Shown here one piece after another: positions 1 through 11,689 of a stretch of DNA of 64,000 bases. Below the pieces are notes generated by a model, which saw nothing but the letters and a program-made list of their open reading frames with translations, ran no database searches and was not told the origin of the DNA. The stretch lies in the NCBI GenBank assembly GCA_002005505.1, contig KV908400.1, positions 174,035-238,034 of the forward strand. The letters are read 5' to 3'. Made by a program: the position numbers and the translations under genes. The DNA is from Botryococcus braunii. Lineage: Eukaryota > Chlorophyta > Trebouxiophyceae. The stretch's first letter is position 1. Each line of letters starts with the position of its first letter.

Positions 1-360
1 GCAAATCTTTCACAACCTCCAGCTGGGGAAAAATATCGATTGCCCAAGGAGCAGACGCATCGTAATAGAGATTCAGGGTATCCTGGATGGTCTGAACATT
101 CTGGAGGCCCATGGCTCGTAGAAATCCGGCTACATATGGAGTGTTTTGCTCAGCACTGGACGTCATGATGACCTCTACCGTTATGTTCACAGACCCGCAT
201 TCTGGGAATGGAAAGATATTGCGGCAAGTGCAATCTCCATCGAGGCAACTGCCGGAATAGCAGGGAGGGCCGTTCCATTCGCAGAGTTCCATGCGACACG
301 TTCCAAAGCCGTTATAACCAATCCAAATTTTTATAAAGCTCCAGACGGGCGACCAACACA
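1..360 (-). CDS. Cys/Leu-rich secreted-type protein, terminal exon, unit 1 (partial)
   Basis: Diverged first copy of the exon that is complete at 15,419-16,197; it runs off the left edge of the window. The minus-strand frame is open from a splice-acceptor-like CTTCTTGCAG at 361-370 to base 1. The encoded stretch keeps all seven cysteines of the unit 2 copy (C-x4-C-x6-C-x3-C-x3-C-x-C motif, then PECG) and the motif AMGLQNVQTI, although roughly one residue in five differs. Bases 361-407 carry a 1-nt deletion and ACG where units 2-4 have an in-frame ATG. The frame still holds downstream of the acceptor, which supports exon entry at 360 rather than translation starting at that ATG. Function is unknown. 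Confidence 0.55.
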
Positions 361-660
361 CTGCAAGAAGACCCCACCATGCCCCGTCAATTCGATCGTC
401 TCGAGGAGCCCTGCATGCCGTGTTAGGATGGCCCTGAGGTGACAGGGTAACGTCCGGGTATTGTATGAAGGTCTCTTGTATTCAGTGCCCGGCAAACGTG
501 CGCGTCTGTATAAAAGCCATATACACCGCTGATGGTGCTCATACACGAGAGGCAAACGCCATAAATTGCAGAGCAGGGAGGCAAAACATTCGAGTGCGAG
601 GGCACGAAGTCAGCACAATACACTTCAGCTTGCAATTGTGACAGATCAAAACTACACGCG

Positions 661-745
661 CATGACAGGTCAGCAGGGGATCCTCCTGACAGGTCAGCAC
701 GAGATCCCCCTGACAGGTCAGCACGAGACCCTCGTGGCAGCACAG
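661..745. repeat. Short tandem repeat, TGACAGGTCAGCAC core
   Basis: Three to four degenerate ~24-bp repeats with the core TGACAGGTCAGCAC and spacer GAGATCCCCC. Equivalent arrays are at 16,595-16,680, 32,132-32,217 and 63,882-63,967. They lie upstream of the Cys/Leu-rich exon on its strand, in sequence with no recognised exon (about 370-1,360 in unit 1). The repeats explain the repetitive RADLSGGS-like peptides of one minus frame, which I do not regard as a gene. Confidence 0.6.
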
Positions 746-1365
746 GACCCACGTGGCAGCTAAGCCAAAGGCCTTTGTGAATATACAATGTCAAACAAGA
801 AACCTCGTGACAGGTAAGCACAAGCCTCAAAGGGCCCTTGTCAGCAGGAGCAGCAACTGCACTTACAAGGGGACGCAGGGGCTGGCACTGGCGTGTTGGG
901 GCAAGTATCCACCCTTATTGTCGGCGGGGGCGGCGGGGGCCTCGGCACCTGCCCATAACCCCAGCTATGGCGATGAGACACCAAGACGCTGCATTGCAGG
1001 AAAGGGGGGTGGGGGGCTGGGAGGTTGGAGTTTGAGTTAGAGGCCCGACATCAAGGTTTTGCCAACTTGTTGCAAGAATGCAGAGGGACCTGCTCACTGC
1101 CGAGCCAGGTATGGTTTTGCAAGATTGCATTCTCATCAGCGAGCAATGAGTCCCCCAAGCACGAGCTCCGTAACTGTATTGGTGAGGATGTGCCATGTCT
1201 CCGACAGCAGCCTGGTGCCAAAAAACTCCGGAAAGAGAGAAAACAATACATTCTTGCAGTAACTTTGGAGAGTGACGACCCGAAAGTGGAGTATGAGGAG
1301 CGAGAGTAGGGAAAAGCCACTACCAAGCTTTTAAACTCTGGCTGAGCAGAAGTATCATCAAGTCA

Positions 1366-2165
<800 letters not shown>

Positions 2166-2204
2166 GGGAGGGAGGAAGGGGAGGAGAGGGAGGGAGAGGG
2201 GGTG

Positions 2205-4047
2205 GGGGCACCGGGGGGACGGGCGGGGCGGAGGCGGAGACGGAGGTGGCCTGCGTGGAGGGGATAGGGGGGAGGGGACCGCGGAGGCGAGGGGCTTGGT
2301 GGAGGGCGCGGGGGAGGTGGAGGCCGCGGGCTTGGAGGGGGCGGGCGCGGGGGAGGTGGAGGCCGCGGGCTTGGAGGCTGTGGGCGCGGGGGAGGTGGAG
2401 AAGGAAATGCTGGGGGTGGTGGGCGTGGGGGAGGTGGGCGTGGGGGAGGTGGAGGTGGCGGTGATGGGGTGGCGGTGGCTGAGGTGGGCGTGGCGGTGAT
2501 GGGGGTGGCGGTGATGGGGGTGGCGGTGGCGGTGATGGGGGTGGCGGTGATGGGGGTGGCGGTGATGGGGGTGGCGGTGATGGGGGTGGCGGTGGGCTCG
2601 GAATGTCGGTCCAGAAGCCAATGGCAGTGAGGGCCAGCAAATCCTGCGAGGAGAGTCCTGCAAACGAGAAGATTCTTCCTGTGAAGGAGAACTGGCTCCC
2701 TCCAGGGGTACTGGCCCCGTAGGGACCCAGGGTGCGGCCAAAGCTGGTCACGAAGGTCAGCTGTTGGAGAACCTGGTCAAAGAAGCCGGAGGCTCCCACC
2801 AGCTCCTCCCCCGCCTGCAGTCGCACCTCCACAGAAGGGGCCCGCCCCAACGGAAAGCCCCGCACTGCTCCCTCCCTCGATGAGTACAGCGCCTGCCAGG
2901 ACAGCTATAGCATTTCAAAAAAGAGATCCCCCAGCTTCCTCTCGTCATCTAGACCTTTTACACACGATGAAACTGTGGTCCGTGCAGAGATTCATTTGAA
3001 CACTTTCCCAAAGAGGGGGAGGGGGGTGCTAGCAAACGTAGTAGCAAATAAATACACGCCACAGCACACAAATGTTAGCCAAGGCGTGAACAGACCTGTT
3101 GACTACAAGAGCCATGACCCCCACACTGACCAGTTCCCACAACGTTATGCCCACACAGGCTCCCACAATTATGGCACATAAGGTCCAGCTTTGGACACTG
3201 GTGTTTAAACTGACTTCAAGGAGCCATGTGTATGATGGCGTGCCAATCATAATCACTGTGCACATGGAGCAAATTACAACAAAATGCTGACAAGATTTAC
3301 TGAGGGTTCGAAGAGCAATGGGTTAGAGGAAAATGTGACGCGCAGGAACTTTAAACATTTGTAGGGCAGTACACCAAGAATGTGTGGGGCAGTACACCAA
3401 CCCATTCAGCACAAGCAACAAATCGGTCTGAAACTCTGGCACGCGTGAGACGGCCCGGACAGATAGACTTAAAGCATTATGGAAAAGGTGAAAGAATATA
3501 TACATATACTCCATTGCCTTTGTCTCCCTGCTATTATAGTAGTATTTTTGGGAAAGGAAAAGTATCAACCACCAACCCCCTTCCTTTTCAGAAGGGAAGA
3601 GGAAGGATCTTCCCTTTGCCATCATGTTCGTCCCAGTCTCTTGAGAATGAAGTTGAAGCAGGAAAAGAAAGGCAAAAGAACGGAAGAGATGGGGAAGGGT
3701 CTTGCTCTTCAACACCCTTTTGATTTCAATCTTCCCAAGGAGGAGGGCTGTACAGATCTGGGTGTATACATGCGAGGACAATGAAGGAGGGGAATGCCCA
3801 CCATTTCTGCTACATGTTAGCAGAAGTATTAGTGAAACTGATGAAGTAATACATGGCAGCTTTGGAGAGCAGAGGCTGGAGAAACGATCTTGTGGTCATG
3901 GTGGGTGTTTCTTGAGGAAAGTGGGTGTCTACGCACCTGAAAGCCCATAATGACGGGGGTGGACGAACTGGAGGAAGTGCTGTCCATGCATCCCCCAACC
4001 CACAATCGCACTCCCGATATGGCTGGCCAAAGCACACCAACCCCATG
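2205..4047 (-). CDS. Jacalin-like lectin with Ser-Pro-rich tail, unit 1 (two exons seen)
   Basis: Two exons are visible. The upstream exon (about 4,047 to 3,937) encodes ISGVRLWVGGCMDS and ends at donor CTTTCAG|GTGCGT. The next exon starts at 2,892 after CTGGCAG. Splicing joins MGFQ to ALYSSREG in phase 0. The joined protein matches the jacalin/mannose-binding lectin fold: first strand I-x-GVRLWVG, then VEVRLQAGEELVGASGFF, LTFVTSFGRTLGPYG, FSFTGRIFSFAG and ALTAIGFW. After DIP the frame (2,604 downward) runs into SPPPPPSPPPPSPP, a hydroxyproline-rich-glycoprotein-type tail, which frays into other frames and the purine microsatellite. The intron is 3,936-2,893. The true first exon, start codon and 3' end are not resolved. 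Likely role: extracellular or cell-wall carbohydrate binding (family knowledge, not shown here). Confidence 0.65.
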
Positions 4048-4179
4048 CTCTTAGCATATCATTGCTGACAAATCAAGAACCAGCTGTCAACTTTGAAAAT
4101 GGTGCAGTGTCCTGCCAACCAAGTTTCCGTCTGATGTGGCTCAGAGTGTCCTTTGCCTGTTAGCGGCGCGCAGCAATAA

Positions 4180-4265
4180 TGGTCACTGCTTCAAGCATTG
4201 GCGCATAGCAATATTGCTTAATGCTTCAAGAGTTGGAGCATAGCAATATTGGTTACTGCTTCATC
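4180..4265. repeat. Two-copy ~41-bp tandem repeat with GCATAGCAATATTG
   Basis: Two degenerate copies of a ~41-bp unit containing ACTGCTTCAAG and GCATAGCAATATTG, plus a partial third. Equivalents are at 19,655-19,738 and 35,196-35,279. They lie 5' of the visible lectin exons on the lectin strand, where a promoter or first exon would be expected. I see no clear TATA box or start exon between about 4,060 and 5,080. Confidence 0.55.
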
Positions 4266-4654
4266 TTTTCTTCCACTGCCTTCAGGTCGGTATGGGTTTC
4301 AAGAGGTCATCCTCCCTCCACACTTCCGTCACTATGAAACATGGACATGGAGTGGCAGGACGAGTTCCTCTCATGTACGTCTCAATCGTCAATAAAAAGG
4401 TTTGATACGTCCTGTAGTGCCAGTGCCACCCTACATGTAGTGTGTCCCTATGAACCACTGATCAATCCTGGTGAGGTTCCCTATCTACGACTTTGACATT
4501 TCTTGGCAATCAAGCGCAGGCGCCGGCAGGATGGGGGACAGGTTCGAGGCAGAAGACGATCGTTTGGATATTGATCTGGAAGGCATTAATGGCATTAATA
4601 TTGTGGAAGGCAGGGAAGGATATACATCAGGAAAGGCTGGAAGGGATTAGGAAA

Positions 4655-4935
4655 GGGTTTGAAACAGCAAATCGGTTTCCAGCTTGGAGGGACGGCTGCT
4701 GCAGAACTCTTGATGGCTTTTAAAGGAAGAGAAGAGAAGTTTCACAGCAGTTTGATGGTACTGGCTAGAAGACAGGGTTCTGGTGCAGTTCGAAGGTCCC
4801 AAGAGAAGAGAGGTTATCCAGCAGTTCGATGGTTTCGCATAAAAGGAAGAATTTGCAGCAGTTTGATGGTTCCATTCTGGAGAGAGGGTTTGCAGCGGTT
4901 CGATGCTTCCGAGTAGAAGAAAGGGCTTGCAGCCG
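4655..4935. repeat. Degenerate minisatellite with TTCGATGGTTCC core
   Basis: Five to six degenerate ~50-bp repeats, each with GCAGTTCGATGGTTCC or a variant separated by AGAAGAGAG-like spacers. Unit 1 has one repeat more than unit 2 (20,238-20,480) and unit 3 (35,779-36,021). Repeat phase explains the long minus-strand frames here, which look non-coding. Confidence 0.65.
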
Positions 4936-5164
4936 TGTAATGGAGCCCAGCAGTGCCTGCCAAAAAACAGCCTGAAGCATCCCCCCTCCAAACCACCCCC
5001 CCCCCCCAAAAAAAAGAAGAAAAACAACAGGGGGTCAAAGTGCCCAAATGAGGGCCCTGGCATCCCAGCTTGGACCCTCATCCATGCACTTCAAACTACA
5101 AGGGAGGTTTTGAAGCAGTGAACTGGTTCGAGCTAGAAGCCAAGCTTCTCAATTTCCGAAATCG

Positions 5165-5610
5165 CGACGTCATCCACGGCAATGACAGACCAGGAGCCGC
5201 ACCAGTTCTCATAGGCCCAGCATCCCGGGAAATGACAGAGTACGGGCCTCACCATCCAAGTAAATCCACCATTGATATCCCAGGAAACGACAGAGGAGGG
5301 GCCTCACCCATTCAAAGCATGAGACCGCCACTGACATCCCAGGTAATCACTTTCAGGGCCCCACCAAAACCAAGTCGTGCTATCATCCCAGCCAATCATG
5401 ACTAGGGCCCCACCATCCAAAGGAAAACCACCATTGTTATTCCAGGCAACGACAGACCAGGGGCCTCACCACCTCAAGTCGTGCCATCATTTTATATTCC
5501 AGGCAATGACAGAATAGGAGCGCAAGGAGCGCCACTGTCCCAGGCAATGACAGAAGAGGGCCCCACCATCCCAAGTCGCGCCATCATCCCAGGCAATCAC
5601 AGTTCCCCCG
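5165..5610. repeat. Degenerate ~55-bp minisatellite with CCAGGCAATGACAGA core
   Basis: About eight degenerate repeats of CCCAGGCAATGACAGACC..GGGCCCCACCATCCAAGT type. Copies in units 2 and 3 are at about 20,708-21,150 and 36,249-36,690. Unit 1 carries a 6-bp insertion near 5,210 (TTCTCATAGGCCCAGC against TTCTCCCAGC in units 2 and 3), a useful marker for the unit 1/unit 2 boundary. Confidence 0.7.
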
Positions 5611-5651
5611 AGGCGGCCGTACAGGGGAGACAGTGAACTGCTTTCATTTGC

Positions 5652-6029
5652 AGGCGGAAGCGGCTTCCGGGGCAGCTGCATCCGCGATGGGCCTGCCGCA
5701 TTCCAGCTCCCCTCTGAAACCCTCTGAGAACAGACCAAGGCAGTGCCAGGGTTGTGGGTTATACTCTACTGCAGAGTTTCAGGCTCAGATTTGAGCTCCT
5801 ATACAGCATCATCTAATACGCAAGGCAAGGGAGCCCAGCCACTGACATCCTCCTAAATATGCCTGTTGTTTTCACCTGCAGAATTTGACAGGCCGCCGTA
5901 TTCACTTTTGCCCGGGGCGCTAGGGTCAGTTTTGAGGATGCCGCTGGTTGTCAAATCCTGTACCGCAGCGGGATCTGCTTGCATCAGCTGCCGCCCCTCA
6001 TGTTCCTATCCAAGCCGCACCATAGCTTG
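5652..6029 (+). other. Two possible plus-strand exons (weak)
   Basis: A good acceptor (TTTCATTTGCAG) precedes an open stretch from 5,653 that reads AEAASGAAASAMGLPH, then PRQCQGCGLYST. A second acceptor (TTTTCACCTGCAG) precedes an open stretch from 5,881 reading FDRPPYSLLPGALGS to a TGA at 6,029. I could not find a convincing donor between them. No family recognised. Equivalent positions are 21,190-21,567 and 36,731-37,108. The near-identity of the three copies gives no evidence for or against selection. Confidence 0.15.
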
Positions 6030-8127
6030 AACACATGAGTCCACAAATTCAGTCAAGATGTGCATGAGATTCGAAGGTTGCTTAGTACCCAGACGAGTGT
6101 GCGTATACGAGCAACATACCAGTATGCAGTAAAATACTGTACATGCCACATGAGGGATAATGTACCAGCCCATTCCTGGAAAGGTCAGATGCAGTTGTTT
6201 GGGATGTAAACATTGAAAAGCCACCACCATTTGATGTTTGAAGCAGATTTAAGTGTATGTTGCATGCGTGTAACATTGGGTCCCTGTCCGGTAAGGAAAC
6301 CAAATTTTAGACATGAGTTTTGGACAAACTTGGGTTAACTGCTATGGAGTTGCATGGGTTCATGAGCCACCAGTCCTCACACATCTGAGAACTAGCAAAC
6401 CATAGTGGTGTTTCATAGAATCTGAAGAAAGGTTAGTCATGTGAGAGCTGCAGAGCTTCAGATACCCCTTGTTGCAAGTCCAATTTGATCATGATCTATT
6501 GGGTTGTAGCTGGCCAACTTGAACTCGGTTTGGGCCTACCACTAGTCCAAAAATACTAGTGCATGGGCTTTATCTGTCCGTGTGACATTATCAACGGGCA
6601 CCCTGATGCTTCTACTGTTACCAGCTTGGTAGTCGGATCTTTTCAAGACATCCGACTACTATCTGTTTTCTCATCCAGCAAATTTGTTTTCTCATCCTCA
6701 AAATGGTTTCCTCCAAAGTTGGAGTTCTGGTTAACACATGTTACTACTCCATGTGTCACTGCCAATACCTAGAGTTTTTAACAAGGGCCAGTGGCATGCG
6801 TACAATTCCATTGCAAAATTGAATGCAGCAGGCTGGCCATTAATGAAACTGGGATTGTTCCAGGATATAGCAATCCTGGCACCCGCTGTACAATCTATGT
6901 CATGACCTAATCACGACAGTTGGCTCCCAACCATGGGCTGCAGCACAAGGTTCATTCCAGGGTACCATTTCTAAGAGACCAATGGTCAAGTATAGTTCGT
7001 ACTTAGCAACTAGTTCAAATGACACATATTTGTCATCGTAAGGGGCATGTACGTGAAGTGTATAGCATCAACAATGTATGCACAGTTCTTAAAACGAAAA
7101 TCGGTGACGTCAATTAGAAAGGCAGCCAAAGCTTCTTCCGGTGAATACAAGATTTTAACAGCGAAAAGCTTGACGCGCTGACCTTCAAGAACGACCTAGA
7201 GGCTAGGGTAGAGGCTCCTCACCAAGAAAGGACTTGCTGAGGAAGGACTCGGGCCCATGGTCATTCCAGTGGGAAGCGTGAAAGCAAGGAAAACTGCCAA
7301 GCTAGATACCAAACTTAAACGTGCCCGCTTTGGACTCGTGAGGTGTGTCATTTTCCCGCCTCGGCGATAACTGCAACACTTCCGCCCACAGCAAATAAGT
7401 ATTTGGCGCATTCTACTAATCTACTCGTAACATTGATCATCTGGACTGATGTCCAGTTCTCATTTTTATCGGGGACAAGCAAACGGTTTGATATACTCTC
7501 AAACGGGTTGCCCGGGCACTACGACTCGAACTGAACTTGGGCTCGAGTGTGAAGGGTCAAACGGGAGTGATTCAGAATTAATATGCAGTAAACACGCGCG
7601 ATATCCCGTGGAAATTTGTGATGGGAGACATTGAGGTGGATGTCTTTCCGTCTAAAATCCAACCAGCGTAAGATCCAACCATTCCGTTATCAGAACTGCG
7701 TTTGTTCTAGTACAGTATTGCAAACAATGTTAATCAAGGAGATTACTTCAAATCGGGGTGCACCTCGGGTTGTTACGCACAACCCTTCCCAGATCTGGAT
7801 CTATGTGTAGCCACATAAGAATTTGTGTGTCCACATCATTCACAAGCCAAAGGAACACAGCAGCAAGATGTCGTCATAAGTGCTATATTCAAGTGAAGTT
7901 TTTCTGCCCCAGTACAGTAGCCGCGGCGATGGATTAATGCAGAGCAGTCTGGCCTTCCCCGCCAATTTTGAATATCGATCACATGGCTGGGTCACCGCAC
8001 GTGGCTGCTTTCAGATGCTATCGAAGCTGTCGCACCGTGCACTCAAATGCCCGGCCATGTTTGGCCGTTAGGGGACTCAAGAGCAATGGAGGCCCCTGAG
8101 GTCTTCCGCACAAAACTACCTCAGCTG
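6030..8127. other. No recognisable gene or element, unit 1
   Basis: About 2.1 kb of mixed-composition sequence. The open frames are all short and unrelated to anything I recognise. Equivalents are 21,568-23,666 and 37,109-39,207. This stretch contains the informative variants around 7,069-7,112 and 7,818 that place the unit 2 exchange point. Confidence 0.5.
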
Positions 8128-8218
8128 AAATTGACTGACTAGGACTCATCTATTGTAGTAGAAGGGTCATCTGCAGATTCCGTTCTACTACAATAGATGA
8201 GTCCTAGTCAGTCAATTT
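8128..8218. repeat. Perfect hairpin, 36-bp arms and 19-nt loop, unit 1
   Basis: Left arm 8,128-8,163 and right arm 8,183-8,218 are exact reverse complements. The loop contains CTGCAG. It could be the remnant of a small foldback element or a hairpin-RNA source. No target-site duplication is obvious. Copies are at 23,667-23,757 and 39,208-39,298. Confidence 0.9.
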
Positions 8219-8413
8219 AGGGACACAATTTGCCCGCCTAAACACCATAGAAACTTCCTAAGGCGTGTTTCACTCATGTAATTACAACATGTTATAACAT
8301 GACTGAATATTGTGTCTGTCATAGAAATGCCCCTCCACAGTGAGGTCCGTGTAGGAGGGAAGGAGGGAAGGAATATTGCATCCAGCTAGGACGGAAGGAA
8401 GGAAGGAAGCTGA

Positions 8414-8601
8414 AGGCATTCCAGGCCCGTCAAATGTTTCAGCGGCGGTGACTTGGCCATTCTCCATTATCTAGTTATCAGTATTGTTATCCGTGTTATA
8501 GCATAGTATTATTCCAACTAGGTTCTCACATACCGTGGTTTTATCCGTCTGCATCTCATCATGCCTTCTGGGCTGGATTGATGTAATTCTTTCTTCTTTC
8601 T
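8414..8601 (+). mobile_element. LINE 3' end (fragment a), unit 1
   Basis: Starts with the last codons of a LINE ORF2 (FQARQ, then FQRR and stop), followed by a 3' UTR ending GGCTGGATTGATGTAATTC. The same 3' UTR closes the next fragment at 9,425-9,605, so both are 5'-truncated members of one non-LTR family. It is inserted in a GGAAGGAAGG tract. Equivalents: 23,953-24,140 in unit 2, and in unit 3 39,494-39,552 plus 40,489-40,621, split by a solo LTR. Confidence 0.75.
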
Positions 8602-8639
8602 TAAGGAAGGAACCGTACTTCCAATATTACATCCAGGAG

Positions 8640-9614
8640 CAGCCATGGCCGGTGAAGAGGACGGCACTACGAAAACTTGGAAAATGACTTTCTTAGTATG
8701 CTGCGCATGATCATTGGGGTCCGGCGCACGGTTAGAACAGATGTCCTTCTGTGTGAGCTTGGCATCCGGCCACTTCGACATCAATGGTTGAAGCGCATGG
8801 CAGCGTTTTGGAATTCTCGTTGTGACCTCCCAGAGGATCACATGTATGCGAATATTCTTAGGGACTCATGCTACTATGGAGTCACGACACATAGTTTAAC
8901 TTGGGCAGGCTCGTTCATGCGTCCCTTGAGAAAACTTGGGTACCCCTATCCGGTGGACTGTCGTAGCCGTCATGATGTGGACATGGAGACTTTCAGGGCA
9001 ATACTCACTAGTGTCCAGCGGCTCTCGGGATTGCACATATCTCCTAGATTAGCACCTAAGGACCCCCAGTTATGCACTTGTCTTGGATGGATCGCCCGAA
9101 CAAGGCCGATTCAACGTGAAATACTGTTGTCTCTTCCAGTTAGTGTTATAACCTAATTAGGCGTGTTAGGCAATTTTGTAAGTTTCGTCTTGGAGTCCAT
9201 GACTTACCTATTGATGTAGGAAGACGCACCCATATCCCTCGTTCACAGCGTTTATGTGACATGTGTGGCATAGCGGTGGGGGATGAGCATCATTTTGTGT
9301 TTCATTGCCTCGCACTTGCTCAGGTTCGGGACCTCTACCCACATTTGTTATCGTCCCTCTATTGGTCACTACGTAAATTCATTTGGCAAGAGGATCAGAG
9401 TACGGTTGTTAATTTTATCTTTGATGCATTCAAGGCCCGCCAAGCGTTTCAGCGGCGGTGACCTGGCCATTCTCCATTACACAGTTATCAGTATTGTTAT
9501 CCGTGTTATAGCATAGTATTATTCCAACTAGGTTCTCACATACTGTTGGATTATCCGTCTGCATCTCATCATGCCCTCTGGGCTGGATTGATGTAATTCT
9601 TTCCCCTTTTTCCT
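8640..9614 (+). pseudogene. LINE ORF2 C-terminal remnant (fragment b), unit 1
   Basis: Non-LTR retrotransposon ORF2 C-terminus without the reverse transcriptase core. Visible are [31 protein letters not shown], and after a frameshift/stop near 9,154 the segment [20 protein letters not shown] followed by the C-terminal zinc knuckle (CDMC, then [10 protein letters not shown]-x2-C-x8-HH-x4-C). The frame ends at the FQRR stop, and the 3' UTR runs to GGATTGATGTAATTCTTT and a pyrimidine tail. In-frame stops make it dead. Confidence 0.8.
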
Positions 9615-9640
9615 TACAATGAATGACGTCATTCATTGTA
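9615..9640. repeat. 26-bp perfect palindrome with TGACGTCA centre
   Basis: Perfect inverted repeat, half-site TACAATGAATGAC, lying between the pyrimidine tail of the plus-strand LINE and the 3' end of the minus-strand LINE. Copies at 25,155-25,180 and 41,679-41,704. The TGACGTCA core is a classic bZIP/CRE-type site, but no gene to be regulated is near. Confidence 0.8.
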
Positions 9641-9661
9641 TTCGTCCCATGTCTAGGCAAC

Positions 9662-11005
9662 TAAGGTCGCACAGCAAATGGGAGAGTTAGATAGCTCTCA
9701 AGTGCTCTCGTCACAGATTTGGCAACCCCTCGAAGGTATTCTTGCCACATAAACGCTTGTACAGATCGACTCCGTTATTGAAAGAGATGCAGAATTTGCT
9801 GCCGTACATGTTGTACAGCGAAGCACGTGAAGAAAAGATGATGCTCGTCACCAACGAGCTCTTCGGAGCACCTCGTGCAAACCCTCTGGTCTCGAGGGAT
9901 GCCTTGTTGTCTACCTTTATCAATAGGAAGGTCATGACACCCTTATCTAAATTGCATAAAGGTCCTATCAATGTACTATCAGGAAGGTGGAGTTTGAGCG
10001 CACACTTACGGCGAGGCACATGAGGCGGACGAGCGAACTAACTTTGGTTTCTGCAGAATAAGGCTCTAAAGGATGCACAAGAGCGAGGGGAGATGTCTAG
10101 GTCATCCCATAATCATGCCGCGTTTCCAATCTAAAAGGTCCTGTACGTGCGAAGTGTCAATCTGTAAGGCTCTATCAAACCGCACGTGGTTAGCTATGTA
10201 GTATCCTAGTTTCGTAAGTTGTTGCATAAGGGTACCCGAAAAGGTTTCTCGGCCTTCTACTATTGCCAATGTAGTGTCATGCATGAGGACCCTGTAGTGC
10301 AATGAATCAGGTCTCATGGCCGCTATATTGTTCCAAAACATAACCATGCAAAGTATCCAAGTTGACCACAATGAAAATATGTTTAATTCACAATTAATTA
10401 TTTCCTCTGGGATTCTCCGACGCACCCGCAAAATCTGAGCTAGGACCCGCTTGTGCGCATCCAATAGAGGCGTACTACTAGGTTCCCCGAGGACAACTGT
10501 TTGCCTTGAAGGCATCTGAGGCCCGGACTTCACACCCGTAGGAGATAAGGCGTGGTAGGCAAGCTAAGTACAGTTCTGTCATGAGAATCATTGACATGTT
10601 GCACCCGAGTTTGCTCTAGTAAGGTCTTCCCATGCTATCCAGAAGCTCTGCTTTAGGCTTTAAATGTCGGCTTGAAGGCCTTTGTTGGCATGAATATGTA
10701 ACCCAAGGTATTTGACTTCCTGTACCGGAGTAATTGTAACCCCTGCAAACTTGTAGAGGGGTAGGGAGTGTCTGAGGGCCTGGATATACTAAAGGGTATT
10801 GTGTCTTGGCCCCGTTTAGGCTCATGTCTATACTCTTACACTATTCTTGAGTAGCATTCACCAATAATTGTAGGTCTTCAACAGTAGGCGCGACGAGAAC
10901 AAAATCGTCGGCAAAACCCAGCACTCGGAAACGTATTTTATCGTATCGTGTGCCATCACGTAACTGAAGGGCAGCCGTGGGACAATGGTGTGCAAGATAC
11001 GGACG
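9662..11005 (-). pseudogene. Minus-strand LINE reverse-transcriptase remnant, unit 1
   Basis: Minus-strand remnant of a related non-LTR element, longer at its 5' side. The reverse transcriptase catalytic motif reads VLGFADDFVLVAPTVEDLQ (FADD at 10,904-10,915), followed by ITPVQEVKYLGLHI, then the C-terminal LRVRRRIPEEIINCELNIF. Last is a zinc knuckle CTRC..DEHHLFFTC (first cysteines at 9,868-9,879). Frameshifts and stops interrupt it several times. Its 3' end faces that of fragment b across the 26-bp palindrome. Confidence 0.75.
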
Positions 11006-11011
11006 GACGGA

Positions 11012-11070
11012 CGGAATGGAAAGGAAAGAAAAGAATTACATCAATCCAGCCGCAATGGAAGACAAATGCA
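11012..11070 (-). mobile_element. Isolated LINE 3' terminus, unit 1
   Basis: Minus-strand GGCTGGATTGATGTAATTC followed by TTTTCTTTCC and a CCGT repeat, the same 3' end as fragments a and b. It abuts the 5' edge of the minus-strand remnant, a second insertion in the same orientation. Copies at 26,552-26,610 and 51,605-51,663. Confidence 0.6.
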
Positions 11071-11689
11071 GTATGTTACACCTTATACACAACAGTGCCA
11101 ACTTGGCAGTGCCAAGCCACCCAGGCAAGCAATACTGTTTTGCCAGGAAATCAGAAGAATGCCTTTGAATTAGTCCATCATTTGAACTTTTAAGTCATTA
11201 CAGAATATCAGTCCTTTCCTACAACATGAGCATAAATAACGGATAATTTAAATGTATACTCTCTGATTGTCAAAACAAGTGAAGTGGGTTTACGATAACA
11301 TCTAGAGCATACTATATAACCCCGGTACATTTTATTGACAGTACATGTGAACGGTTCTGTCGAATCGGTTGCCCATGCGGTACTGATAGCCCATCTGATG
11401 CCAAAATCACTCCTTTTCACATGCCGCCGGACGGCTGGATATGCTTTCCTTAACAACGAATAACATGTAAACATATTTATTAAAGGGTTTGGGGGAATGG
11501 GGCTCATGCTCCGGCAGACATAGCCGAAGAGCCTTGGCAAGTGTGCTGCCAATCGCCTTTCAGCATGTGTTATGGTTATGTGTGTCCATGGCCCCTGGCT
11601 TCAACGTACCAGCAGGTAGCTACATGCTAAAGGATCCTATATAGGATATGCGGTTCGCGGGTAGGAGGTCCTTCATCTGTCCTCTGCTT
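11071..11689. other. No recognised feature
   Basis: About 620 bp. A 114-codon minus-strand open frame (11,552-11,208) starts MAAHLPRLFGYVC but matches no family I know and has no splice or UTR support. Unit 3 disrupts the equivalent frame by substitutions near 51,900. Equivalents: 26,611-27,235 and 51,664-52,290. Confidence 0.4.

Noticed and set aside
3029..3265. Two-helix membrane-protein-like peptide on the minus strand
   Set aside because: Units 2 and 3 have in-frame stops in the same stretch, and it lies in the lectin intron.
8677..9156. 159-codon frame as a host gene
   Set aside because: Its sequence and the following zinc knuckle identify it as the C-terminus of a LINE ORF2, and it is broken by stops.
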